DNA of 64,000 bases, from contig JAZARR010000159.1 of assembly GCA_037389465.1 (NCBI GenBank), forward strand, positions 2,964,501 to 3,028,500, in the 5' to 3' direction. This stretch comes from Baylisascaris procyonis. Lineage: Eukaryota > Nematoda > Chromadorea > Rhabditida > Ascarididae. The notes beneath the pieces are model-generated. The model saw nothing but the letters and a program-made list of their open reading frames with translations. It made no database searches and was not told the DNA's origin. Both the position numbers and the translations under genes were made by a program. Positions 48,301-59,800 of this stretch are shown here, piece by piece (positions within the stretch are counted from its first letter, which is position 1; the number at the start of each line of letters is the position of its first letter).

Positions 48301-49689
48301 AGAATGCTAAGAACTTCGAAAACAATATGCTGTTTCACACATTTTTCCGCGTCAAATTACAATATCCATCACATTTAATGGGTTCAGAAATGGTATGGTT
48401 AATGGTTTGAAGAAGCTATAAAGATGTTATAGGGTTTTTTTTACTATATGCCTTGGCGCTATCAATTCAAAAGCCATTTGTTCTTCATATTTCACCGAAG
48501 CCCATTATTCAAGCTTGCGAACTGCAAGCTATCTGTCGATGAAATTTCGTTAGTGCGCCACAAAAGCAAATGACGTTCCAAATCCCATTGCTTTGCGAAT
48601 GAATAGTCCCTGAAAGAGTTCTGAAAAGTTATGTAGAGCCGTGATGAAATTCGCAAATGCAGACATGAGGTAATGTTGAAGGAAACAATCTAGTGTTTTG
48701 ATGAAGGTTGTGATTGCCGAATAACTTTAGAGGGAGTTTTTATTTTGTTTGATTCTTTTTCGAACAAATATACAGTAAACTAACCTGGCGGATCGGTTTG
48801 CAAAAGCATATATCCTATTCGCTCAGCAGCACCCTTACCCAATTAAGTAGCTGCTGCTCACTCAGCGAAACAACAATACATGATAAATATTTCGTCAATT
48901 GTTTTTTTTTGTTTTTCGTTTTTCTGTTTTTTTTTTTGTTTTTTTTTGCTTCTGTACAAACAACATAATAAGGGACTGCAGTGTGTGCATTGTACTTTAT
49001 GAGGCATTCACTTATTCGACGGTTGTCGAAAACGATTAGGCAGATGGGGCTGATATTCAACCACTGGCATGTAATAGGTGGAATGACTTTCTGCATACTT
49101 TACCCATCAAAAATATGAAAAATTGAGCTTAAATCCAACTTTTTGTCAACGTTGTTCCAGCATTGGAAGCAATGCTCTGACTTTTGGTCCGACAGGGATA
49201 CATCTTAATATTTTATGTGAGCGATCCATCAAAGCTATAAGCAGTGATAATTTGATTACCTGCTATCTCAAGAGAAAAGTTTTCGCAAAGCATAGGAATT
49301 AAGAATAGTGGAAATGAATTGATTCGGATACTTCTAAATGTGCTTCATGCCCACATTTATTGGACGGCTACAGCGCCGGCTGGGCAGGCTTTCTGGTCAG
49401 CAAGTCGTGCAACAATGTGGAGCGTTAGACACCAGCAGGTGCCTAGATTGGGTAAAGATGACATATCCAGGGTTATCGAGAGAAGCTTTCAAGGCTTAGT
49501 ACTCCTTTGGCAAATTGTCAAGTTTTGAAATCAACGCCCGTAGTGCTCCGCAAGTTTTTGTTGGTCTGCTTGAATCTGTCATTGATCCCAGTCCCTCCAC
49601 TCTTCCTCAGAGGTGTTTTTTTTTGGGGGGGGGGTAAGTGATGTCGATTATATTGCTCATTAACGCAAAATGCATGACTTGAGGATAAA
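48301..49689. other. non-coding
   Basis: Includes T-rich low complexity at 48900-48950. No supported gene. Confidence 0.4.
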
Positions 49690-49697
49690 AGGGATAC

Positions 49698-49782
49698 GTT
49701 TTTGACGTTTCGACACCACACTGGAGAGATGTGTACAATCGTTTTGATGATAGCATAAGATGCCGAAACGTTGAAAATAAAT
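49698..49782. repeat. inverted repeat around CGAAACGT, probably transposon-derived
   Basis: TTTTTGACGTTTCG near 49698 is the near-complement of CGAAACGTTGAAAA near 49764, with about 55 bases between. The minus frame across it (RLYTSLQCGVETSK) is of a style I associate with repeat-derived ORFs near element ends. No element body was identified. Confidence 0.4.
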
Positions 49783-50153
49783 CCGCTCTAAATTCATCAC
49801 AGAGTATTCGGTGTTTTTCAGCAGAAACATGGATATTTCCTACGAATCCGCTTGAAGTGGAGTACACTCGAACAAGGTGAACAGTGAACTTCGTTCAAAC
49901 CTTTGAAATGTTTACTAAACGGAAAACTGATGTATTTTCTAGTAGGCTCAACGCTAGTGACTGGTGAAGCGGATGCATTTTTTAGCTAAATGATCCCAAA
50001 ACCTATCCGTAGCAATATATAAATTCATCTTTGATATTCAGTTATGATGTAAAGTAGACCAGTCGGCTATAGGCTAAGCAGGAATAGTGCACGTGCAAGG
50101 TAGGTCAAAAAAGGTTAAGCGCACTGAGACAGGTCAAGCGACTGTCCAGCATG

Positions 50154-50518
50154 TGTTATGAGGCTAACCTGAGGTAGAATCGGGAGGATATAAAAGGGGT
50201 CGATGTGCTCATTGTATTCATTTCGACTTCTAGACTGTTCCTAAGATGGGATGGCCCTACGTATGGTCGCGGGAGCAAGTAAGGTGATCGGCGGCAGCGT
50301 GGTCTTAGACGGGCATGACTACGGAATCGTACCGACGGTCGAGGCTATCCTTGTGAACGAGTTCCTACTTGCTTGTTGCCTTATTCTATAAGTGCGATAA
50401 ACTGCTCGCTTTTATGCATGCGCCGTCTCGCAGTTTACTCGACCGCGTCTCGATAGAGGGTGCAAATCCTCAAGGAGACCTGGACGACTAGGGGAGCCAA
50501 AGGGAGCTAACCCCCACA
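50154..50518 (+). mobile_element. GC-rich promoter-like block, possible solo LTR
   Basis: Starts TGTTATGAGGCTAACC and could end AGCTAACCCCCACA, giving TG...CA ends. TATAAAAG lies near 50190, followed about 55 bases later by a short ATG frame (MGWPYVWSREQ) and a GTAAGG. It is more GC-rich than its flanks and has no long ORF. The layout (TG start, TATA box, GC-rich body, CA end) suggests a solo LTR, but I could not find a target duplication. Confidence 0.3.
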
Positions 50519-51359
50519 ATCGTTGTTACCGCTATTTTACGCACAAAAAACTGTGTGCAGCTAAAACAGTATGATCAGATGACTCTCACTGTAGGCAACC
50601 ACATTATCAGTGATGAGATTTAGAGGGGATAAGTGAGCGAACCAACATGAGATTTACGCAGCCGTCAACAAAACGTGCGTGAATCCCTCCGAAGAACGCC
50701 GCAGGGAATGCAGTTGTTGAGACACACTTCTTTTTTTCGCTGCTTATCGTCGCTTGGGAACAATCTTCTATAGTGGTCTACAAAGAATTCTTTGATCGCT
50801 ATCCATTTCACTTCAGATTTCATTAAGAAAATTTTATAAGTTCAGTCTTCGATAAATCACTTGGCAAAGGACACATTGTTCGTATCAAGAAGTGCAAATA
50901 AATGTTCCTTTCAAAAAATTTCCAAACAAATATACCTCAATGAGAAATTTGAGTGCTTTTTAACCCAGTTATGCTCGGACGCCATAACCTGCTCAACGTT
51001 AACAGATTTATTTGGAGTAGGCGTGGTTATGATTAACACAGTGCACATGTTCCATGCGAGCAAAAACATAGACATTTTCGGTTCAATAAACCGCCGGAGG
51101 GGTTATAGACACTCATTTATTTTCTGAACTGTTCCGCCTTCATAGTGAACTTGAGTAATTCATAAAACATTCCTCATGCAAACTGATTTATGCTGCTGTT
51201 CAAGAAATAAGGTACTGTGATGCCTTAGAACACACGATACCTTTTTACCTCATTGTTTTACTTCGGCTATCGCCAGAATGCAACTCCGAAGATTGTCGTA
51301 AACAATGCTTGCTCTTCTTGAACTCTGTTCAAGTAGTTCCACAAATCGCTGGCCCATAC
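50519..51359. other. non-coding
   Basis: A weak plus frame at 50861-51127 has no splice support. Confidence 0.35.
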
Positions 51360-51534
51360 CGCACTAGAGTTTCCGTGCATGGTATATCTTGCCGAAGATC
51401 ATATCCCTTGAGCAGAACTCTTTCAATATAAGCAGCTTTGATTCTTTGATTTTTTCCAAAAGCCTTGTCCTCGTCATAGTTTGTCTTATTTTTGCCCCCT
51501 AGCGCCTTAGTTTCAATTAGAAAATTCATACAGC
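51360..51534 (-). CDS. candidate exon of an unrecognised gene
   Basis: Minus strand. Acceptor TCAGCTTTCAG and donor CG|GTATGG. With two carry-in bases it gives 57 codons: CMNFLIETKALGGKNKTNY, then RIKAAYIERVLLKGYDLRQD and IPCTETLV. Charged, with coding-like codons and two cysteines. No family recognised. Confidence 0.4.
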
Positions 51535-52556
51535 CTGAAAGCTGATTTTTTGATTCCACATTCCTCATCCGAAAAGCGTGCAAAAATTGATAGTTTGGGT
51601 GGTCTAGGCTATCAATTTTAAAAGGCAATACTGTCTAAAATAAGGTCTTTGACGTTATTGATTTCCTACTATTTCAAGGGAGAGGGATTTGATCAGTAAA
51701 GGCGTTATTGAGGCAGAGATATCGCGAATCTAAAAATTTAGCAACGCACAACATTAGAAATACCTTGCTATGTTCATAAAGACGAGGGAATTTTTCATTA
51801 CCTGTTAGAGAAATTTCTACGAAAAGAAGGGTTTCGATGAGATGGAAACTATTCTCTTCCTCGAGAGTTTAGAGCAATCGAGCGAATGAGCTTAGTAAAG
51901 GGGATTACCGAGGTGAGGAATTTGTCAAGGTAGTGCAATAATTTCAAAATCAAATCATTCTATTACTACGTTTTATAACAAACATAAATTACTACGTTTT
52001 ATCACGTCGAATACTTAAGTCGGGTTTGAAAAAAAATTTCTCCTCGATTTCCATCACAGACCATAAGACAATACCACAATAAATTTAAGTCAACATCGTT
52101 CTCTTCGTGCAGGCCTCGTTCCACTGCTCTGTTTTATCTAAAATAATGAATGTTTTTAACGTTTGGCTTGTGCAAGTAGATTAAAATATGACAATGCCAA
52201 AGTAGCCGCTCCCAGTGAAAAAGTCCGCTCTCGTTTTACTGAAAAAGTCCGCTCTCGTTTTACTTTGTAATGTCGCAGAATGGTGACGAAATCAGTTCTA
52301 AAGAAGTGAGAGTGTAACAGAATTGGAAGATTCACAGAGAATTATAAACCGAAACCCTCTTATTAGAACCGATGCTGAAGCAGTGTGCAAGAAGATCCAG
52401 TTGCAACCAAAGCAACCCCGTAAAGGCAATATTTAGGTGTTGTGCATCTTAACTGCCTCTAAATAAAGCCGTAGCTACGAAGCCTCCTCAGCATAATGTA
52501 AGACTAGGATGAACACTGAGGCTACAGTACATTTTTTGCGCTGCATTACCTGACTT
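51535..52556. other. no supported gene
   Basis: Contains a tandem 24 bp duplication at 52216-52263 and a short repeat TTACTACGTTTTAT near 51962 and 51990. Confidence 0.4.
52216..52263. repeat. perfect 24 bp tandem duplication
   Basis: TGAAAAAGTCCGCTCTCGTT and four further bases are repeated head to tail with no mismatch. Confidence 0.9.
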
Positions 52557-52800
52557 TTAGGAGACTTTTTTCCGCATTCTTTTGCGGTAACGCGTCATGC
52601 GAACATGAAACCGATGCATATGACTTTCACGTTCGTGCAGCAGTTTCAGGAGCCAATAATCAACGTGGTCCCCAACAAATCGCTTCAACCCATGTCTCAA
52701 AAGTGCTAATACTGCTAAGGATAAGCTGAAACCTTTTCGCAAACGGATGGCTGATTCAAAAAGAAACCTGTCCCTTAACTCAGAATCAGTAGGTGAAAGG
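52557..52800 (-). CDS. candidate terminal exon, basic protein
   Basis: Minus frame open from about 52820 to TAA. Reads SPTDSELRDRFLFESAIRLR, then GFSLSLAVLALLRHGLKRF, then DYWLLKLLHERESHMHRF and a very basic end (RMTRYRKRMRKKVS). Composition looks coding. The acceptor is not clear and no function is recognised. It may belong with 53655-53464 on the same strand. Confidence 0.35.
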
Positions 52801-53463
52801 TCGGATATAATGTTGTGTCAGAGTTACACATGAGGGAGAAGTAGCTGGAGGGCGGGGTCAACCGAAACATGGTGGGATTGCCACCATTCATGAGCCCACT
52901 TCGGTATGGTCTCAGCAAAACGCAAGCAAGAAAAAGCGATAGAGTGCTGGCGGAGAAAACCCGTTCTCGTCTTAAGGGGCGCACCACTCGAAGCGCTAGT
53001 TGTGTAGTGTCTTCGCCAAAGAACACATGGCTAGGCATCACCTGCTCGCTCTGGTAACCTCATTTTAAACTTCGTTTTTACCATGTTCAGTACCTTGACC
53101 GCTTGCTTACGTCCTTACATCTGCCCAGCCTTGCAATCTATCTATAAGCTTTCGGTTCGTCATCGCGGTTCCTCGCCAATGGAAGCTCAGCTGCAGCTTT
53201 TGAAGCTGTTGGTGCAGTTGGAAACCTCCCTGGATTCTTAGGCTTTTGGATTCTGCTCATCGACTTTCCTGGACGATTTTATTATTACTTCCTGTTTTCC
53301 ATGAATCCGCGCCTCCATAGGGACAACGCGAAGGACTTTTTTTTATCATTTAGAGCTGTAACGAAACTGAATGCTCCCAAAGATATCAACACTTCCTATC
53401 CTGCTTTTCTCTGCCAGCACTTGTATATCGTATCGCTGCTTTTATTTCAGCGGTGGCACTAGA

Positions 53464-53655
53464 TTATGAAAGAATGACTTCTATGTTTTCACACTTCATG
53501 AGCCGTCGCACGGTCTTGAGCAGAATGTTGTACTCTTTAAAACAAATTTCCCTTGAGGTGCTGTTGTCGAGACTGTTCTCCAATGGTCTGCAATAACGCA
53601 TATGCTTGTTAGTGAATGGGCGCAATACGCGCTTTCTTGCAAACTTCTTCACCAT
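53464..53655 (-). CDS. short basic ORF
   Basis: ATG at 53655 opens 63 codons: MVKKFARKRVLRPFTNKHMR, then SREICFKEYNILLKTVRRLM, to a stop. A basic start and coding-like content. It could be a first exon (several GT donors inside) upstream of 52800-52557. Not recognised. Confidence 0.3.
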   Translation of the reverse strand: MVKKFARKRVLRPFTNKHMRYCRPLENSLDNSTSREICFKEYNILLKTVRRLMKCENIEVILS

Positions 53656-54850
53656 TTCATCAGTCTATAGACAATCGAAAACAGCGCTAGACGCAATTGC
53701 AAATGGTTCTGAACTTGACCTTTAATTCTTTCAGCCGTAAAATTTCACTCGTTCGAAAACTGCGGTCTTTGAAGAATTAATCACTATGACAGTTGTGCCC
53801 ACCTTTGCTGTTTCTAAAAAAACACTGCTTTATGGTTCTTCCATACAAACTTTGCAGTTTTCAAATCACAATTCGCACGAACAAAGCGTGTTAATTTTTG
53901 CACCTGTATTAAAGTTGATACAAAGCACTGAATAATACATGATCTTTACAATAGGAAATGGTGTGACTAATGAGGGGCAGCAAGCTGTCGAGGTTATAGA
54001 GGCAATACTGATTGTCCGATTTTGTTATTCGCTGGAAAGGAATTGCAATTAGGAACACTCAGTGATTTTTCACTGCGACTTAAGCTAATCCATGCTCCAG
54101 TAAAAAAAAGAAGGATTGAGAGAAATGGAAGTAGGAGTTTGGAGGTATTTTGAGGAACGAGCTTGCCTCCTAAGCCTAGGGCAACCTCAATTGCTGGACT
54201 GGTCAAACATATTCGACCGCAGCATCCGAATTCGGTATGCCGTTCAAAAAGGCGCCAGATTTTTGATTTTTTGACGACGCATTCAAAATTCACAGGGCTG
54301 GGTAGAAAATTTTATGAAATATGTACCGTTTTTATCAGTGCACCAAATTCAAACGTGGAGGTCCAACATACTAAACCGTTCGAACAATGATGGTGGCATA
54401 AAAATTGGATATATAGTGCGTAAAAAATAGGGCTGTTTATAGCAAATGAGAGAAAAGATGTTCGTTGTGCAACCGGATGTTATACATTTTGAATAATAGC
54501 AAAGAATCTTGCAATACAAGGAATGGATTGCAGAGTAACCAATGAGACACTTCACATGGCTCGCATTGAGACACTTCAATTTCTTCTCATGAGAGCGCGA
54601 AAGCGAGGCAACACTATGGCATAATTGTTATACGGCTGTCAGTTATTGGGAGGTATGGGGCGTCAGCCATTCGGGTATCCTCAGGTTCCTCTGAGAAAGT
54701 TGAGCTATAAAATCAGAAAGGTGATCGCTAAATTAGAGCCTTAGAAACTCAGGTCAAAGTGGAATCGCTGATGAACACTCAGCATTCCTATTTGAGAGGT
54801 GTATAATGATGGCGTCACCATGTAGCATTGCCCAACCTGTTTTCATTTAG
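53656..54850. other. probable 5' region of the vWA gene
   Basis: No clear signal-peptide exon was found. A 22-codon ATG frame at 54655-54720 (MGRQPFGYPQVPLRKLSYKI), ending AAG|GTGATC, is in phase 0 with the exon at 54851 and is a weak candidate for an upstream exon. Overlapping frames at 53994-54390 are not supported. Confidence 0.3.
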
Positions 54851-55036
54851 GCGATTGCGGCAGCGTTTGTTTATGTGAAGACGCAAACACAGAAACCAAT
54901 ATTCCCGGTTAGCTGCTACCTCAATGTTCTTATAATCCTCGATCGCTCGGACTCGGTGAAAGGTGGCTTCAACAGGAGTCGAGATTTTGTCGCCAATATC
55001 TCCGATGAACTCAACATCGGTCCAAATGCACATCGA
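54851..55036 (+). CDS. vWA gene exon A: strand 1 and DRSDS
   Basis: Acceptor TTTCATTTAG and donor CGA|GTAAGG, phase 0 both ends. It has no in-frame ATG, so an upstream exon is expected. Confidence 0.85.
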
Positions 55037-56850
55037 GTAAGGTTTCTACTATCTACTGAGAGTTGCAGTAGAAAAAACCCATTCATCATTAGAAGTCTTT
55101 GTGCTCCTGAATTTCATTCATTTTGCATCGAAGCATTTATAATTTTTCTAAATTTGATAGTAATAAAGAAATGTTTAGAAAAAAAATATTGCATCCATTA
55201 TAGAGTTCAAGCAAAAAAGACCATGTCCTGCCTTTTTAACATCAAGTTTATCAGAAGATTATTGCATAAAGAATAAGTATTATCAGCTATTATAATAATA
55301 TATACGTAATTGGATTTGGAGTGTTGATTTACTTAAATTTAAGATGAACAAGAAATTAAAGCATCAAAAATTTCATCACAAATTGTTCAAAATAATTACA
55401 GGTGGCGATGATCGTTTACTCGGGACTGAACTACCGAAGGGAAGTTTACAAGTGGAACTTTGCGAAGAACAATGCCGAATTTCAACGCACGGTGCTCGGA
55501 TTACGTGCCATTGGCGGCACCACAAACACTAAGTGATCACTGTTTGCATTTTATTCTTCGTGCTCTTTATTCAGAGGACTTATTCAGGGTGGAATGAATT
55601 TTATATAATTAAGCACAGTCATATAAGGCTAGGCTGCCAAATCCGCCTAAATTTCGATTCACTCATTCCTTGCAACTCTTTCTTCCACTCAAGAACAACC
55701 ACTATCATTTCCCCCTCCAACCGGTTCTTTTTGATGAAAAGATGAAACCGGCATATGGGAACGTCACATCTGTGCTTATTAAAAAGGCGATACGTGATAG
55801 TGTGACTAAAATAGAAACGCGAACTTTCGAACAGTTTGAATGAGAAATGGTATAGCACATTATTCGTGAAGCAAGCTTTCCGAAAGTTCCAAAGTAAGTT
55901 GGTATAAATGAAGGTGATTTACTTTTGCAGTATTTTTGTTTTAGTGGAAAGAAACCTTGTTGAAAACAATAAGTCTGCAATTTAATTGAATAGCGATAAT
56001 CAATCAATGTGATTGTGGTGCGCCATCGAATCATGGTAGCTCAGCAATGACTGGTTTAGCATTACCGTAGGTATTGTTTAGTTATGAAGAAAGTCTCTAG
56101 TCACATCATATGCTCTCACTCTCCAAATTAATGTAATCTATGTGGGAAATGTTATACCTATTTGTTAACTCGTGCAATCTTTTTTACCATATTCGTGCCA
56201 AGAATTGCGTCATCGCAGTCCTGTCGCCCACGGTCTGTGTTTTATTTCTTGTGATAACAAAGCCTGCACTCTAAGACTTCGTTGCATGACATAACAGTGC
56301 GTTTCAGGAAAGCGCTTGAAATTGGGCTTGAACTTATGCAGACGAGAAACAAGTCAATTCCAACTTTAATTATGGTTGTAACGGATGGTAGGAGTGCCGA
56401 CGATCCTAAAGAACCGGCCATGGCATTACAAGCGATTCCAAATACGTGGATGTTTGCCGCAGCAACTGGGGATCCATTACTCGCTGACAGGTCATTTTTA
56501 CTATAGCTGCAGCCCATTTATTGCTTGAATATTGCTGGTCAGCAGCACTCAGCGCCTTCTAAGCCAAATCAGTTCTATTATCTCATGCTACTTATATTGA
56601 TTCATTTGCTTCAAATGATGTCGCCCAATTCGCGTATTTGCTCATAGCTTCCCACTTTCAGAAGTGCTTAAATGATTATATTTTCATCGTTCTCTCACTT
56701 CCTTTCTTTAAGACCAGTAGGTTGCTATCTATTTCTGCTTGCTTTTTTATCATTTATCATTTATAGTGCTATTTGCTTGAATATTTGTTTGCTTCAACCA
56801 CTGGGAAAATATGTGGCCGAACGAATTATCCGCTTGTATCCGCTTGTGCA

Positions 56851-56897
<47 letters not shown>

Positions 56898-59800
56898 ATA
56901 TATAATATATATGTGCGTGACCACAACGTTGCAGAATAGTTCACGGCAGGACAAAATTTTTCAAAAAAAAAGTGGACGTCTGGACAGGGAACTGGCTTTT
57001 CCCGATATTTTAAACGCGAAAGAAAGGTTGTTCGCTTTCAAAAAAGAGAACCGGTCCTGAAGCTGTTGAAACAAACGTTCGAAAAAAAAAATGCGGCTCT
57101 CTCATCCGCAGACACATAGACGATAAAGGCAACAAATCGCGCGGTTTTGCAGTAAAAACAACAATGTCTGAAGTCGTCAACTTTTTAAAGGACTTCCTAC
57201 AATTCCATCACAGTCGCAACAACTGTGGATGGAGAGGGGAGGGGTAGTGGTCGTGAAGCTAATAAAAGGTTTTATAATGTCAATTAGATTTTAGAGAACA
57301 TCGAAATCTTCCGCAGAACGCGTCGCCGTCGCAGTCATTGATGCCGCGGACCAGAGCATTCCTCAGGGCCTTTTTTGATGAAGCATTGGCTAAGTCAGTA
57401 GGGCAGCTACACCAAAGCTGAAGGATAGAAAATGAAAGGCAATAAGGATAAATATATTCGGACTGTTATGTGCAAGTGTCGGTGCAAGTTTCTGATGCTG
57501 TATAGGTAAAAAAAAAGTACTACTGCAAAAAGAAATGCAAATTATTGAGAGAATAGTGAGAAAAACAGTATGTTATCTAATTATATGCATATATGCACAT
57601 ATGAATGTATTCAATACTTTTGGTGTTCTCTACGTACGATTATGAGGATGGAAAAAAAGAGGCCGCTTTGTGATGAAAAAGGAAGGTTAGCTTGGGAAAG
57701 CAAAATATAACTTTAACTGCGAAAGGATTGGTATAGGCTGCGGCAATCAACTCGAATGATGGCTACCAATAAAGAGACGAAGTAATAATAATTAACACTT
57801 CAAGAAATTAAACGATTTCTGAATGTTTGCACCTCTTTGAAAATTTTCCAGTGGGAGCGAAATTATACTCATTTAAATAGCTCTAATAAGAAAATTAGGT
57901 AATTCTGCCAGTTTTGACAAGAAGATGAGCAAAGCTTAAGCAAAACAATGAAGTTTAGAAATTATTCACTTTCAGGCGACCCTATTTGAATTCTTATGAA
58001 TCGTTCAGGAAAAAGGAGGAGGTTTCGGTTTGTTCAAAAGGGGAACGTCTACGCTCACTTATTCCACCTCTTCCATTCCTCATTGGAAAGAGCATTTTGC
58101 TAGAAGCAGAAGTGAGAAATAAAGAGCGGAATACGCGGGTTGTGCAGAAGTTGATGTTTTATTTCAATTGATTTGCCCTGTAACAATTACCTGTTGACAA
58201 CCATATCGTACGGAGATGCAGTTTTTGCACATGATTACTGCGAATGTGTGATGCAACGATGACCAGACATATCATGATCGTCAGTTATGCCGAAACTTAG
58301 AAGCAATTCTGCAAAGTTGCTTTTATTTCCGTTGTCGTCTTTGTACGCTCTATACTCCAACCATTGATTTTGTCTTTGTCATCTTTTTGTTTGTGTACGT
58401 GCACACATTTACTAATTTAGCAATAAGGAAGAAAAATATCACCCACTTTTTCATTAGATGTTCTTCAATGAAAACAGGTGACAATAGGTGCGGTTGCGCT
58501 GCGAAAAGCAGGTAATGAACCAGTTTCGAAAAAACCATGCAAACAAGCGCTGCATCACTTTAATTCCATCAAAGCAGTTTTTGAGTGTACCTTGGTTATA
58601 AGTCAGTATAGGCTCTTTATCACCAAAACTGGCCTCAATTGGCCTAGGTTGACATCAATTCCGTTGGATAAAAGATAGCGAAGGTTAAGCAATCTCAACA
58701 TGGAGACCAAGATGTGCCCCTAGATTAGGCCTAATCCTGCTCCCGATTCGGTGGCCAGTTTTAGCACAACAGGACCGGAGATAGGCTTTGACTTACCTCT
58801 ACATGACCATACGTTAAACTGCGTGGTGGGCTTGTTCCAGACCAGCGTTGTACTCATCGGAACTGGGCTTGACTCAGATCTCAGGACGTTTTCAAGACCG
58901 TATGCTGTTCTTTTGAAGTTCTCTAAAGCAAACAGGACCGACGCTCTTATGGCTTAAGCTACTAGTTTGTCATTGTTGCACATAAATCACAACTTTTTTC
59001 GCATTTTATTCGTTCAGGAAGCGCTTCTACATATAGACATTGATATACTCTAGAATAATCAATGATTACCCGCGTAAGCGCCCTTCCATATTTTTCACAG
59101 TAGCTATCATTTCTCACGTCTTTATATGACCTTCGTTTGCTGATGACAGCTCTCAAATGGTCACCTATTAACAACTTTGCATGCTTCCAGTAGCAAAATA
59201 AGCAAGTTTCCGAGTGCTGCGCTGTCATTTTTACATGTTTTCGAAATTCTTTTAGTAATTATAGGAGGAGACGTGACTGGATCTCAAGTGTTCCGTGTAT
59301 TTAAAAGCTTGTTTGACTTTGTACAACAGTGTTGCTGATCCGACTCAGCGATCAGCGCCGTTTAAGCACAAAGAAATGACAATCAATCCTGCGCACATAT
59401 GTGTCGAATTGTCGCTTGCATTCAATTCGCGACAAGCTGTCACTCATAGGCGATGGATTCTGTTATGTGCTTTGACAAGAAAAGAAGGACCACGCAGGCG
59501 TATTGCTTTACAGCTCACTGCACCTGTACTTCCCATTCTTTTAGCCTATTAGTCCGAATAAAGCCACAGTTTACGCGAAGCCTCTCTTCTCAAGCAATAC
59601 CTGTTCACATTATTGCTCTAAAAAGCTGTATCTTGGCTATGTTTAGACCTTGCATTCTGTGATTTTGCGAGGTTCAAAAACATTTGATGTATTTGCTTTG
59701 ATATGCCACCGACATTGCATGCGCAGCGTCCTCATGGCTGTTGTAAAATATCTTCCACCTGCAACATATCTGCAGGTATCTTAGGTCTCTGATATCTGGT

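Noticed and set aside
49822..49876. Block with TTTTTCAG acceptor and CAAG|GTGAAC donor (QKHGYFLRIRLKW)
   Set aside because: Only 18 codons and adjacent to repeat-derived sequence.
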